Assembly: GCA_028693555.1 (NCBI GenBank)
Contig: JAQUVD010000007.1
Span: 45,457-109,456 of the forward strand
Direction: 5' to 3'
Length of the DNA stretch: 64,000 nucleotides
From: Hespellia sp.
Lineage (GTDB): Bacteria > Bacillota > Clostridia > Lachnospirales > Lachnospiraceae
The notes under the pieces are model-generated. The model saw only the letters and a program-made list of their open reading frames with translations. It was not told where the DNA came from and searched no databases. Made by a program: the position numbers and the translations under genes. Of this stretch, positions 1-8,335 are shown piece by piece (the stretch's first letter is position 1; each line of letters starts with the position of its first letter).

Positions 1-936
1 CCGTTTTAAATCAAACTGTTGATACAGCTTCTGCGTGGTAGTAAGTAACTGATAATCATTCTCACCGGTCGCGCCGATTATCATCTGTGTACTCTGTCCA
101 GCCGGGACGAAAGGGTCCGGACGCGATATAGATGGAGCGGAAAAAGAAGGGGCAGGAATCAGTGAATCGGTACCGGAAGATGTGGAAGTGATACCTGCGT
201 GATAAGCGGATGATTCGTGAATCCTGCTTGGCTGCGCTGTATCAAATATCGTTTCCGAGAGATAGCGGTTCGCTGAACTGCGGTCCATCAGCGCATCTTT
301 CCCGACAGAGAGACGATGTTCAGCAATTCCCTTTTGTACAAGTGCCATAGGTGTCAGTATGGATGACTGCGTTTTGTGAGGCGCAAGCTCCTGCAGACCT
401 TCTGCGGTTGGCAGCTCCAGATTAATGCTCATACGATCTACGATATATCCAAGCTTCTCAATCAGCTCCTGCGGGGCATTCGGAATTGCTTTTACATGGA
501 TGTACCCGTTAAAATGATACTGATTGCGCAGCATGTAGATGGAATGGTACATCAGTTCCATGGTATAGGCAGGGTTCTTGACAACACCGGAGCTCAAAAA
601 GAGCCCTTCGATATAGTTGCGTCGGTAGAACTCGATGACAAGCTGACAGATATCTTCCGGTGAGAAGGTCGTGCGAACGCGGTCGTTGCCCGCGCGGTTG
701 AGGCAGTACTTGCAGTCATAGACACACTCATTACTCTGGAGAATCTTAAGGAGAGAGACGCAACGTCCATCTGCTGAAAAACTGTGACAGATGCCATCAG
801 CACAAGAGTTGCCGAGGCTTCCCTTTCTGCCGCGACGGTCGACGCCACTGGAAGTGCAGGCAACATCGTACTTGGCGGCATCGGCGAGAATATGAAGTTT
901 ATCCTGTAAAGAAAGATTCTGATCGATCAGTTCCAT
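1..936 (-). CDS. Putative DNA modification/repair radical SAM protein (partial, C-terminus off window)
   Basis: Runs leftward off the window; 312 residues are visible. A radical SAM motif CX3CX2C lies at C71, C75 and C78, and four more cysteines (C27, C45, C50, C59) precede it in a block containing GICHSF. This layout matches the radical SAM family known as the partner of a uracil-DNA-glycosylase-like protein (rSAM_link_UDG); its substrate is not known. Residues about 200-290 are Ser/Pro-rich and look like a loose insertion. The start is the ATG at 936. A perfect Gram-positive LexA box lies 32-45 bases upstream, so the gene is probably damage inducible. The glycosylase-like partner would be expected beyond the left edge. 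The assignment rests on motif recognition, without a database search. Confidence 0.8.
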   Translation of the reverse strand, partial: MELIDQNLSLQDKLHILADAAKYDVACTSSGVDRRGRKGSLGNSCADGICHSFSADGRCVSLLKILQSNECVYDCKYCLNRAGNDRVRTTFSPEDICQLVIEFYRRNYIEGLFLSSGVVKNPAYTMELMYHSIYMLRNQYHFNGYIHVKAIPNAPQELIEKLGYIVDRMSINLELPTAEGLQELAPHKTQSSILTPMALVQKGIAEHRLSVGKDALMDRSSANRYLSETIFDTAQPSRIHESSAYHAGITSTSSGTDSLIPAPSFSAPSISRPDPFVPAGQSTQMIIGATGENDYQLLTTTQKLYQQFDLKR

Positions 937-967
937 AAGATACGTCCCTTCTATCGAAAACATGTTC

Positions 968-981
968 CGAACATGCGTTTG
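968..981 (-). promoter_or_regulatory. LexA (SOS) operator upstream of the radical SAM gene
   Basis: The sequence CGAACATGCGTTTG matches the Bacillus/Clostridium SOS box CGAAC-RNRY-GTTYG at every position. It lies 32 bases upstream of the ATG of the leftward radical SAM gene, where LexA would block transcription. An overlapping weaker half match lies at about 956-970. No competing gene uses this side of the intergenic region closely; the rightward regulator gene starts 130 bases away. Confidence 0.7.
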
Positions 982-1112
982 TACAAATCATAACATTTTA
1001 TTTTCAAGAATGCAATGGGGTTTCTATAAATTTCAGAAAAATATACATGAAAGAATTGCCAGAGTGGTGTAAAATAAATTACGGTATAAAATCTCAATGA
1101 TGGAGGAGCTTC

Positions 1113-1802
1113 ATGAACAAAATACTATTACTTGAGGATGACAGAACATTGTGTCAGGGAATTGTTCTTGCCATTCAAAGTGCTGACACTGCAATCATGC
1201 CATGTCATACCAAAAAGGAAGCGAAGGAATTGCTGCGAAGCGAGGCGTTCGAACTTGCGATACTTGATGTGAATCTTCCGGATGGAAGCGGGCTGGACCT
1301 GCTTCGTGAAATTCGCACGGAAAGTGCACTTCCGGTGATTCTTCTTACGGCGAATGATACGGAGATGGATATAGTCGCGGGGTTGGAGACCGGAGCAGAT
1401 GATTATATTGCAAAGCCATTTTCACTTGCCATTTTAAGAGCGAGAGTACATACACAGCTTCGGCGCACCCGTGCAGAAGCCGGCGCAGGGAAGGTTTACA
1501 GACAGGATGCGCTGCGGTTTGATTTTGAACGCATGGAATATGATCGGGGCGGAAAACGGCTGGAACTGAGCAAAACAGAACAGAAATTACTGCGATGTCT
1601 GGTGGATAACCGTGGACTGACACTTCCGCGCGAGCGTCTGCAGGAACTGGTCTGGTCTGACGGTGCTGACTATGTCGATGAAAATGCACTGTCGGTAGCG
1701 GTAAAACGACTGCGTGATAAGCTGGAGAATACACCGTCGAAACCGCAGTATATCAAGACGGTCTATGGAATTGGTTATCAGTGGGTGGTGGATCATGAAT
1801 AG
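1113..1802 (+). CDS. OmpR-family response regulator
   Basis: 229 residues. The N-terminal receiver has acidic pocket residues E8, D9 and D10, phosphoacceptor D52, T79 and K101. The C-terminal half is a winged-helix OmpR/PhoB DNA-binding domain (about 130-226) ending in a KTVYGIGY-type wing. A good ribosome site (GGAGGAGC) precedes the ATG. It overlaps the sensor kinase gene by 8 bases, and an ABC exporter follows. This is the common Firmicutes arrangement in which the two-component system senses a toxic peptide or envelope stress and switches on its neighbouring exporter. The exact signal cannot be read from the sequence. Confidence 0.93.
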   Translation: MNKILLLEDDRTLCQGIVLAIQSADTAIMPCHTKKEAKELLRSEAFELAILDVNLPDGSGLDLLREIRTESALPVILLTANDTEMDIVAGLETGADDYIAKPFSLAILRARVHTQLRRTRAEAGAGKVYRQDALRFDFERMEYDRGGKRLELSKTEQKLLRCLVDNRGLTLPRERLQELVWSDGADYVDENALSVAVKRLRDKLENTPSKPQYIKTVYGIGYQWVVDHE

Positions 1803-2703
1803 GATCAATCTGTTTGCAGCAGTACTGCTCGTGCTTCTTGCTGTCAGCATTGTTTTGTGGTATCGGCATAAGACGAGACGCACGATGGAAATGATGGATC
1901 GGATGCTGGATGCCGCAATTCGCGGTGATTTTCTGGAGTCGCATTTCGACGAGAGCCTGCTATCGGCAGTGGAGACGAAGCTGGCGCATTATCTGGCAGC
2001 CTCGGAAGTCTCTGCGAAGAATCTGACCGTGGAAAAGGATAAGATCAAGTCACTCATTGGAGATATTTCCCATCAGACAAAAACACCGATTGCCAATATT
2101 CTGCTCTACAGCCAATTGCTGCAGGAGCAGAAGCTGCCACAGTCAGCGAGGGATTGTGTGGTTCCACTGAATGCACAGGCTGAGAAGCTTCGGTTCTTGG
2201 TTGAATCGCTGGTAAAGACATCACGGCTTGAGAGTGGAATCCTGATATTGAATCCGGAACAGACTTCGGTTGACGAGCTGCTGCGCATCGTGATGGGGCA
2301 GATTCGCCCGCTGGCTGAGGCGAAACGAATTTCCATATCCTGTGCCAAAACCGAACTCTGTGCACAGTTCGATCTGAAGTGGACGGCAGAGGCTCTTTAT
2401 AATCTGCTGGATAATGCGGTGAAGTATACACCGGAGGGGGGAAGCGTCACAGTCCAAGTGTCTGGATATGAATTGTTTTGTAAAATCACAGTGACAGATA
2501 CAGGGATTGGAATTGCAGAAGAGGAGCACGCGAAAATCTTTGCAAGATTTTATCGCTCCCCATCCGTCTCAAAGGAGCCGGGAGTCGGGATCGGATTGTA
2601 TCTGACCCGCCAGATTGCAGTGGTGCAGGGCGGCTATGTGAAAGTAGAATCAACGCCCGGAAAAGGTGCATCCTTTTCCATCTTTCTGCCATCGGGGAAA
2701 TAG
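1795..2703 (+). CDS. Membrane sensor histidine kinase
   Basis: 302 residues, starting at the ATG that overlaps the response regulator stop. One transmembrane segment (about 5-23) is followed directly by a short linker, a HisKA dimerisation helix with the phosphorylated histidine H93 in the motif ISHQTKTP, and a HATPase domain (N box LLDNAVKYTPEGG, G1 box DTGIGI, G2 box GVGIGLYL). There is almost no extracellular domain, which suggests that it senses within the membrane or through the ABC permease encoded downstream, as in Bce-type modules. It forms a pair with the preceding regulator. Confidence 0.92.
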   Translation: MNRINLFAAVLLVLLAVSIVLWYRHKTRRTMEMMDRMLDAAIRGDFLESHFDESLLSAVETKLAHYLAASEVSAKNLTVEKDKIKSLIGDISHQTKTPIANILLYSQLLQEQKLPQSARDCVVPLNAQAEKLRFLVESLVKTSRLESGILILNPEQTSVDELLRIVMGQIRPLAEAKRISISCAKTELCAQFDLKWTAEALYNLLDNAVKYTPEGGSVTVQVSGYELFCKITVTDTGIGIAEEEHAKIFARFYRSPSVSKEPGVGIGLYLTRQIAVVQGGYVKVESTPGKGASFSIFLPSGK

Positions 2704-2720
2704 AATCTGTCAAAACTGTT

Positions 2721-2751
2721 AGATTCTGGAGCCGGTTCGAAAGATTCTGGA
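2721..2751 (+). promoter_or_regulatory. Direct-repeat operator and promoter of the ABC exporter
   Basis: The decamer AGATTCTGGA occurs at 2721-2730 and again at 2742-2751, exactly 21 bases apart, two helical turns. This is the usual spacing for a dimer of an OmpR-type regulator. A -10 box TATAGT lies at 2765-2770. The -35 position (about 2742-2747) is poor and is covered by the second repeat, as expected for an activator-dependent promoter. The likely binder is the regulator at 1113-1802. Confidence 0.5.
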
Positions 2752-2768
2752 AAGATTGTTGTGGTATA

Positions 2769-2801
2769 GTCTGTATTGTAGAAAAGCAATACAGACTTTT
2801 T
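2769..2801 (+). terminator. Rho-independent terminator after the sensor kinase gene
   Basis: A perfect 10 bp stem (GTCTGTATTG with CAATACAGAC, 8-base loop) is followed by five T residues. It would end transcripts of the two-component genes. Its left arm overlaps the -10 box of the exporter promoter at 2765-2770, so read-through and exporter initiation may compete. Confidence 0.7.
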
Positions 2802-2819
2802 CGTTAGGGGGAAGACAAT

Positions 2820-3497
2820 ATGATGATTTTACAGACAGAAAATTTGAAAAAGATATATGGGGTTGGAGACACTGCAGTCCACGCGTTGGACGGCGTCAGT
2901 ATGTCGGTGGAAAAAGGAGAATTTGCTGCGATTGTCGGGACATCCGGTTCAGGAAAATCTACACTGCTTCATATGCTGGGCGGACTGGACCGTCCAACAT
3001 CAGGTACGGTGACAGTGGATGGACGCAACATCTTTTCACTGAAGGATGAGGAGCTGACCATCTTTCGCCGCCGCAAGATTGGATTTGTATTTCAAAACTA
3101 CAATCTTGTACCCGTGTTAAATGTATACGAAAACATTGTCCTGCCGGTTCAGCTGGACGGACATGAACCGGAGGCGGGTTATGTAAAGCAGATCGTCGAT
3201 ACACTGGGACTTTCGGAAAAGCTTGAGAATCTTCCGGCAAATCTTTCCGGTGGTCAACAGCAGAGAGTGGCAATTGCCCGCGCATTGGCAGCGAAGCCCG
3301 CCATACTGCTGGCGGATGAGCCGACCGGAAATCTGGACAGCCGAACCAGTATGGATGTGATGAGTCTTTTAAAAGTGACCAGCCAGATGTTTGGGCAGAC
3401 AGTGGTTATGATTACACACAATGAAGAACTTGCGCAGATGGCAGACCGTATCCTTCGGATCGAGGATGGCAAAGTGACAGGTGGTGAGCGTGCATGA
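2820..3497 (+). CDS. ABC transporter ATP-binding protein (MacB/LolD type)
   Basis: 225 residues, a single ATPase domain. Walker A GTSGSGKST is at 40-48, Q loop FQNYNLVP near 91, signature LSGGQQQR at 142-149, and Walker B ILLADEP ends at 168. It lacks membrane segments and overlaps the next gene by ATGA, so translation is coupled to the large FtsX-type permease. Together they form a mechanotransmission-type exporter or sensor complex, probably for a lipid-targeting peptide antibiotic. Two adjacent ATGs (2820, 2823) could serve as start. Confidence 0.93.
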   Translation: MMILQTENLKKIYGVGDTAVHALDGVSMSVEKGEFAAIVGTSGSGKSTLLHMLGGLDRPTSGTVTVDGRNIFSLKDEELTIFRRRKIGFVFQNYNLVPVLNVYENIVLPVQLDGHEPEAGYVKQIVDTLGLSEKLENLPANLSGGQQQRVAIARALAAKPAILLADEPTGNLDSRTSMDVMSLLKVTSQMFGQTVVMITHNEELAQMADRILRIEDGKVTGGERA

Positions 3498-6148
3498 TTC
3501 GAGTAAAAAACCGCAAAGCAATTACAAATCTGTCCCGAAAGAGTCTGAAAGCCAGTCGGGCACGCAATCTGGTTGCCATCGCAGCAATTGCACTTACGAC
3601 ACTGCTGTTTACTGCACTCTTTACCATTGCACTTTCGATTAATACCGGATTTCAGGAGTCAAATTTCAGACAGTGCGGTGGATGGAATCATGGAACCTTT
3701 AAATACCTCACCGAAAAGCAGTTCAATGAATTAAAAACGGATTCCACAATTAAGGAATGGGGCGTGCGCCGCTTTCTGGGAATGCCGACGGATGCTCCAT
3801 TTAACAAGGACCATGTGGAAATTGGATACAGTGATGAAGTACAGGCACACTGGATGTACTGTGATCCGATCAAGGGCAGACTTCCCAAGGAAGGAACAAA
3901 TGAAACTGCAACGGATACCCATGTACTGGAGCTCCTTGGCGTTAAGCCGGAACTGGGGGCAACATTTACCGTGACTTTTATGGTGGATAACAAGAAGACA
4001 ACCCAGACATTTACGTTATGCGGATGGTGGGAGTATGATGAAGCAATCGTTGCCAATCATATTCTGATACCGGAGAGCCGCGTAAATGCAGTTCTAAAAG
4101 AGCTGAATGTGAATCCTGAGACGGCAGTGGACAATGCAGGAAGCTGGGGATTAGATGTGATGTTCTCCAATGCATGGAAGATTGAGCAGAAAATGGATGA
4201 CATTCTGGCACGTCACGGTTATCAGTCGGAATCAAAAAGTGAGGGCGATAATTATATCGCAACCGGAGTCAACTGGGGATATACCAGTTCTCAACTCTCG
4301 GACAGCACAGATATCGGAACGGTAGTGGGCATTGTGGGGATGCTGGTACTGATTACCTTTACGGGATATTTGATTATTTACAATGTTTTTCGTATTTCCG
4401 TCGTCAATGATATTCGATTCTACGGCATGCTCAAAACCATTGGTACAACTCCAAGACAGGTACGCCGCATGATCCGTCAGCAGGCACTGACACTGTCGCT
4501 GATTGGGATTCCTGTGGGGCTGATTCTGGGCTGGGGCATTGGTTCGATCCTGGTTCCGGTGGTCGTCGGTTCTCTGGATGGAATCATCGAGACCGTCTCG
4601 GCAAGCCCGTTTATCTTTGTCTTTGCAGCCTTGTTTTCTCTTGTTACCGTATTACTTTCCTGTTCAAGACCGGGCAGGCTTGCAGGCAGGGTATCTCCAA
4701 TTGAGGCTCTGCGCTATACAGAAAAGACGAAGGGAAAGAAAGGGAACAAGGGAAAGAAGCGTACCGCCGGCGTATCTCTGCCAAGAATGGCATGGGCGAA
4801 TCTAGGGCGCAGCCACAGCAAGACTGTGATAACAGTTCTGTCCCTGTCTCTGGCAGTCCTGCTTATGACGTTGACTGTCACATTTACCAATGGATTTGAT
4901 ATGGATAAATATCTGACCAAATTTGTAGCAACCGACTTTGTGTTCTCCGATGCCAGTTATTTTCAGACCGGTATTAGATACAAGGAACCGGTGGCACCGG
5001 CAGATGTGGATGCTGTAAGCAGTCGGACAGAAATCGCAGACGGCGGACGCATTTATGGTGGAACGGGGATGATTAATGAAGCGGTAACGGAAGATTATTT
5101 TAGAATGCAAAATAAGGACTGGTACGATGCGAAAGGCTTGGATCAGTTGGTGGAATCAGCGGATAAGACAGCGGATGGACACATTCTCACAGGTGTGAAT
5201 TTGTATGGGATGGAAGCCTTTGCGCTAGATCAGCTCAAGGTCATTGAAGGGGATTTATCAAAGCTGCATGAAGCCGGAAGCAATGCAATTGCTGCAGTTT
5301 ATGAGGATGATGACTATGACAATCTGATACCGGAATCTCATTGGGCAAAGCTGGGTGACTCTGTTACATTGACGTATGTAGATGAAGTTGACTATGTAGA
5401 TACGGAGACCGGTGAATCGGTTGATCCTTCCAGTGAGGAAGACTATGTGCAAAAGATTCTTTCTTCCCATGAGGTTACTTATACGGTGACAGCTTTGGTG
5501 CTTGTTCCGCCGGCGATGAGTTACCGGTATTATGGATCTGATCCGTTTGTGCTAAATGACCAGACTTATATTCGGGATACCGGGAGGAATCAGATCATGT
5601 CATATGTGTTTAATACAAAAGATGATGCAGCGAATGCTTCTATGGAAAAATATATGACGGATTATACACAGAATCAGAATCCGGATTGTGATTATGAGAG
5701 CAAGGCAACGTATGCGGCTCAATTTGAAGGATTTCGCTCCATGTTTCTACTTCTTGGCGGAGCACTCAGCTTTATCGTAGGACTGGTTGGGATTCTGAAT
5801 TTCTTTAATGCAATACTGACCGGAATCCTCACAAGACGGAGAGAATTTGCCATGCTGCAGTCCATTGGCATGACAGGAAAGCAGTTGAAGACCATGCTGA
5901 TCTGCGAAGGGCTGTTGTATGCATTGGGGGCGATTCTGTTTTCAATGGTGTTAACAGTCGTAACCGGACGAATGCTTTCAAAAACGCTGGAAAGTATGTT
6001 CTGGTTCTATCGTTATCAGCTTACCATAACTCCGATTTTGATTGTACTTCCGGTCTTTGTATTACTTGGAGTATTGCTTCCACTGTTGAGTTATCAAAGT
6101 GTTGCAAAGAAGACCGTTGTGGAACGATTACGGGATACGGAAGGGTAA
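3494..6148 (+). CDS. ABC transporter permease, FtsX/MacB-type
   Basis: 884 residues. One N-terminal membrane segment (about 24-46) is followed by a large external domain, a cluster of three membrane segments with FtsX features (about 280-400, including GMLKTIGTTPRQVRRM), a Lys-rich cytoplasmic linker, then a second copy: membrane segment (about 445), a second acidic external domain, and a C-terminal FtsX unit with the echo motif FAMLQSIGMTGKQLKTM. It partners the ATPase at 2820-3497. The double FtsX layout fits exporters controlled by a neighbouring two-component system. Substrate unknown; antimicrobial peptide resistance is the likely role. Confidence 0.9.
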   Translation: MIRVKNRKAITNLSRKSLKASRARNLVAIAAIALTTLLFTALFTIALSINTGFQESNFRQCGGWNHGTFKYLTEKQFNELKTDSTIKEWGVRRFLGMPTDAPFNKDHVEIGYSDEVQAHWMYCDPIKGRLPKEGTNETATDTHVLELLGVKPELGATFTVTFMVDNKKTTQTFTLCGWWEYDEAIVANHILIPESRVNAVLKELNVNPETAVDNAGSWGLDVMFSNAWKIEQKMDDILARHGYQSESKSEGDNYIATGVNWGYTSSQLSDSTDIGTVVGIVGMLVLITFTGYLIIYNVFRISVVNDIRFYGMLKTIGTTPRQVRRMIRQQALTLSLIGIPVGLILGWGIGSILVPVVVGSLDGIIETVSASPFIFVFAALFSLVTVLLSCSRPGRLAGRVSPIEALRYTEKTKGKKGNKGKKRTAGVSLPRMAWANLGRSHSKTVITVLSLSLAVLLMTLTVTFTNGFDMDKYLTKFVATDFVFSDASYFQTGIRYKEPVAPADVDAVSSRTEIADGGRIYGGTGMINEAVTEDYFRMQNKDWYDAKGLDQLVESADKTADGHILTGVNLYGMEAFALDQLKVIEGDLSKLHEAGSNAIAAVYEDDDYDNLIPESHWAKLGDSVTLTYVDEVDYVDTETGESVDPSSEEDYVQKILSSHEVTYTVTALVLVPPAMSYRYYGSDPFVLNDQTYIRDTGRNQIMSYVFNTKDDAANASMEKYMTDYTQNQNPDCDYESKATYAAQFEGFRSMFLLLGGALSFIVGLVGILNFFNAILTGILTRRREFAMLQSIGMTGKQLKTMLICEGLLYALGAILFSMVLTVVTGRMLSKTLESMFWFYRYQLTITPILIVLPVFVLLGVLLPLLSYQSVAKKTVVERLRDTEG

Positions 6149-6151
6149 TCC

Positions 6152-7189
6152 CTACCAGATCCCCAGAAGATGCTGCATTAGCAGACTCACACATGTAATA
6201 CCAATCCAGCAGCACATTCCCATAAAGATTGGTTTGCCACCGGTTTTCACAAGCTTTACAATATTGGTGTTGATACCAATTGCCGCCATTGCAAGGATGA
6301 TGAAGAATTTACTCAGTTCTTTCAGCGGTGTGAAAAAATCTGCAGAGACGCCCATATTCACAGCCACGGTTGTGATAATGGAAGCAGCGATGAAGTAGAG
6401 GATGAAGAATGGAAAGATTTGTTTGAAAGAAACTTTCTTTCCTTCTTCACCACTCTGCTTCTCTTTGCGTGTTCTCATAAATGCAAGCACCAATGTAATC
6501 GGGATGATTGCAAGTGTTCTGGTGAGCTTTACGGTTACGGCTTTGTCCAGCGTGGCAGAACCGAGCGCATACATGCTGTCCCAGGTAGAAGCCGCGGCTG
6601 TTACAGAGGAAGTATCATTGATGGCCGTTCCGGCAAATACACCGAATGCATTTCCGGTATCCTGAGCAAATCCTAAGATGGTTCCGAAAGTAGGAAAGAG
6701 AATCGCTGCAAGGACATTAAAGAAGAAGATTACCGAGATCGCCTGAGCGACTTCTTCATCATCTGCATCGATGACCGGTGCGGTTGCCGCGATTGCAGAG
6801 CCTCCGCAGATAGAGGAACCAACGCCTACCAGTGTGGAAATCTTACTTGGAATATGCATGAGCTTGTGAAGAAGAAAGGAAATCACAAGTGAAGTTGTAA
6901 TCGTTGCGATGATAATTGGAAGAGACTGTTTTCCTGTCTCTAAGATTACATTTAAGTTGAGCCCGAATCCCAGGAGGATCACTGCCCATTGCAGGATCTT
7001 CTTTGCAGAAAAGGTGATTCCCGGCTGGAGATTTGTTTTATCCTTGATCAATAATGTGAGAATCATTCCGGCGATAATTGCAATCACTGGTCCTCCGATA
7101 ATAGGAAACTGTTTTCCCAAGAACCATGACGGGATTGCAATTACAAGACATAAAAGCAAGCCCTTTCCGTTTTTGTTAATAAAGTTCAT
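6152..7189 (-). CDS. YeiH/UPF0324-family putative sulfate exporter
   Basis: 345 residues, about ten hydrophobic membrane segments, with the family motifs GVGSSICGGSAIAA near the centre and AGTAINDTSSV. The family (TIGR00698) is labelled putative sulfate exporter on weak evidence. I chose the ATG at 7189, which has AAAGGA eight bases upstream; an ATG at 7246 lacks a good ribosome site. The gene is divergent from a LysR-type regulator, reproducing the E. coli YeiE-YeiH arrangement, so that regulator probably controls it. It converges with the permease at 3494-6148, with only three bases between the stops. Confidence 0.88.
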   Translation of the reverse strand: MNFINKNGKGLLLCLVIAIPSWFLGKQFPIIGGPVIAIIAGMILTLLIKDKTNLQPGITFSAKKILQWAVILLGFGLNLNVILETGKQSLPIIIATITTSLVISFLLHKLMHIPSKISTLVGVGSSICGGSAIAATAPVIDADDEEVAQAISVIFFFNVLAAILFPTFGTILGFAQDTGNAFGVFAGTAINDTSSVTAAASTWDSMYALGSATLDKAVTVKLTRTLAIIPITLVLAFMRTRKEKQSGEEGKKVSFKQIFPFFILYFIAASIITTVAVNMGVSADFFTPLKELSKFFIILAMAAIGINTNIVKLVKTGGKPIFMGMCCWIGITCVSLLMQHLLGIW

Positions 7190-7291
7190 AATGTCATTCC
7201 TTTCTCTATGAGCCGGGGTAAATACCACGGTAAATCTGTTTTTCATTTTGTCCTTCCCTATATTACCATACCATGATGATAAAATAAAATT

Positions 7292-7303
7292 ATAAATATT
7301 TAT
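7292..7303. promoter_or_regulatory. AT-rich palindrome in the YeiH/LysR intergenic region
   Basis: ATAAATATTTAT is a perfect 12-base palindrome inside a very AT-rich stretch (about 7265-7345) between divergent promoters. LysR-type regulators bind AT-rich dyads with a T-N11-A core, so this is a candidate operator for the adjacent regulator. Strength of the evidence is limited because AT-rich DNA yields such palindromes by chance. Confidence 0.3.
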
Positions 7304-7372
7304 TATATGATAATAATATGTTATGATAAAACAATCAAAAGGTTTTTTATACGGGAAAGGGTTTTTTCTGAT

Positions 7373-8260
7373 ATGTTAGATTTTCGAATTCACACGTTTT
7401 TGGAAGTGTGCAAAACAATGAACTATACAAAAGCCGGGCAGAATCTCAGCATTACACAGCCTGCAGTTTCCCAGCACATTCGGTATCTGGAGAATTACTA
7501 CGGACATAAGCTCTTTGAAAGCAGAGGAAAGAAGATTTATCTGACACCGGCGGGAGAAACACTTTACAATGCAGTGTCGACGATGGCACATGATGAGATC
7601 CATTTGCAAAAGCAATTGGACTGCGCGCCAAAAAAGGAGAGAAAGCTGGTCTTTGGTGTCACAATGACAATTGGAGAATATGCAATTGCTCCACATTTAT
7701 CGCGGTATATCCGTAATCATCCGACAACGTCCGTTCATATTATTGTTGCGAATACGCAGGCACTTTTAGAAAAACTGTCCAATCGGGAAATTGATTTTGC
7801 GATTGTGGAAGGATATTTTTCCAAGAAGGAATATGATTATCGAAGCTACGCCAAGGTACCTTTTATCGGTGTATGTCATGCAGATCATCAGTTTGCAGAT
7901 CAGAGCGGGCGGGGATCGATTACGCTGGAGGAGTTGTTTCAGGAACGGCTGATTGTAAGAGAGCGGGGGTCAGGAACGAGAGAAATCTTTGAAAAGGCTT
8001 TGGGTGAGAAGAATTTTGCCGTATCAGATTTTCCACATTTGGTTGAAATTAATAGTATGAATGCGATTAAGATGCTGGTGGAAGAGGATGCAGGAATTAC
8101 ATTTTTATATCAGTCCGCAGTGGAGAAGGAGTTAAAAGCGGGAAGTTTACGGGAAATATTGATCCGGGATTTCAAGCAGTCTCATGATTTTACATTTATC
8201 TGGAACAAGGGCAGCATTTTCTCGGAAGAATACAATCAGCTATTTGAGGAATTAAAGTAG
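7373..8260 (+). CDS. LysR-family transcriptional regulator (YeiE-like)
   Basis: 295 residues. The N-terminal winged helix (1-60) contains the LysR pattern TKAGQNLSITQPAVSQHI, and the remainder is a periplasmic-binding-like effector domain. I chose the ATG at 7373, giving the usual start MLDFRIHTFLEV; an upstream in-frame start at 7307 would add an unlikely tail. It is divergent from the YeiH-type exporter, its probable target. In E. coli the homologous YeiE is a sulfite-linked regulator; whether that holds here is inference. Confidence 0.9.
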   Translation: MLDFRIHTFLEVCKTMNYTKAGQNLSITQPAVSQHIRYLENYYGHKLFESRGKKIYLTPAGETLYNAVSTMAHDEIHLQKQLDCAPKKERKLVFGVTMTIGEYAIAPHLSRYIRNHPTTSVHIIVANTQALLEKLSNREIDFAIVEGYFSKKEYDYRSYAKVPFIGVCHADHQFADQSGRGSITLEELFQERLIVRERGSGTREIFEKALGEKNFAVSDFPHLVEINSMNAIKMLVEEDAGITFLYQSAVEKELKAGSLREILIRDFKQSHDFTFIWNKGSIFSEEYNQLFEELK

Positions 8261-8269
8261 GGGAAATAC

Positions 8270-8299
8270 TTGCATTTCCTATCGAGTACCCATTATAAT
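8270..8299 (+). promoter_or_regulatory. Promoter of murT-gatD
   Basis: A -35 box TTGCAT (8270-8275) and a perfect -10 box TATAAT (8294-8299) are separated by 18 bases, 37 bases upstream of the murT start. It begins just after the LysR stop at 8260. Confidence 0.65.
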
Positions 8300-8335
8300 A
8301 GAGGAAGTCGAAAAGACAGAGAAAGGAAAATACAC

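Noticed and set aside
7265..7345. Replication-origin-like AT-rich repeats
   Set aside because: No DnaA boxes or replication genes; the region is a divergent promoter of YeiH and LysR genes.
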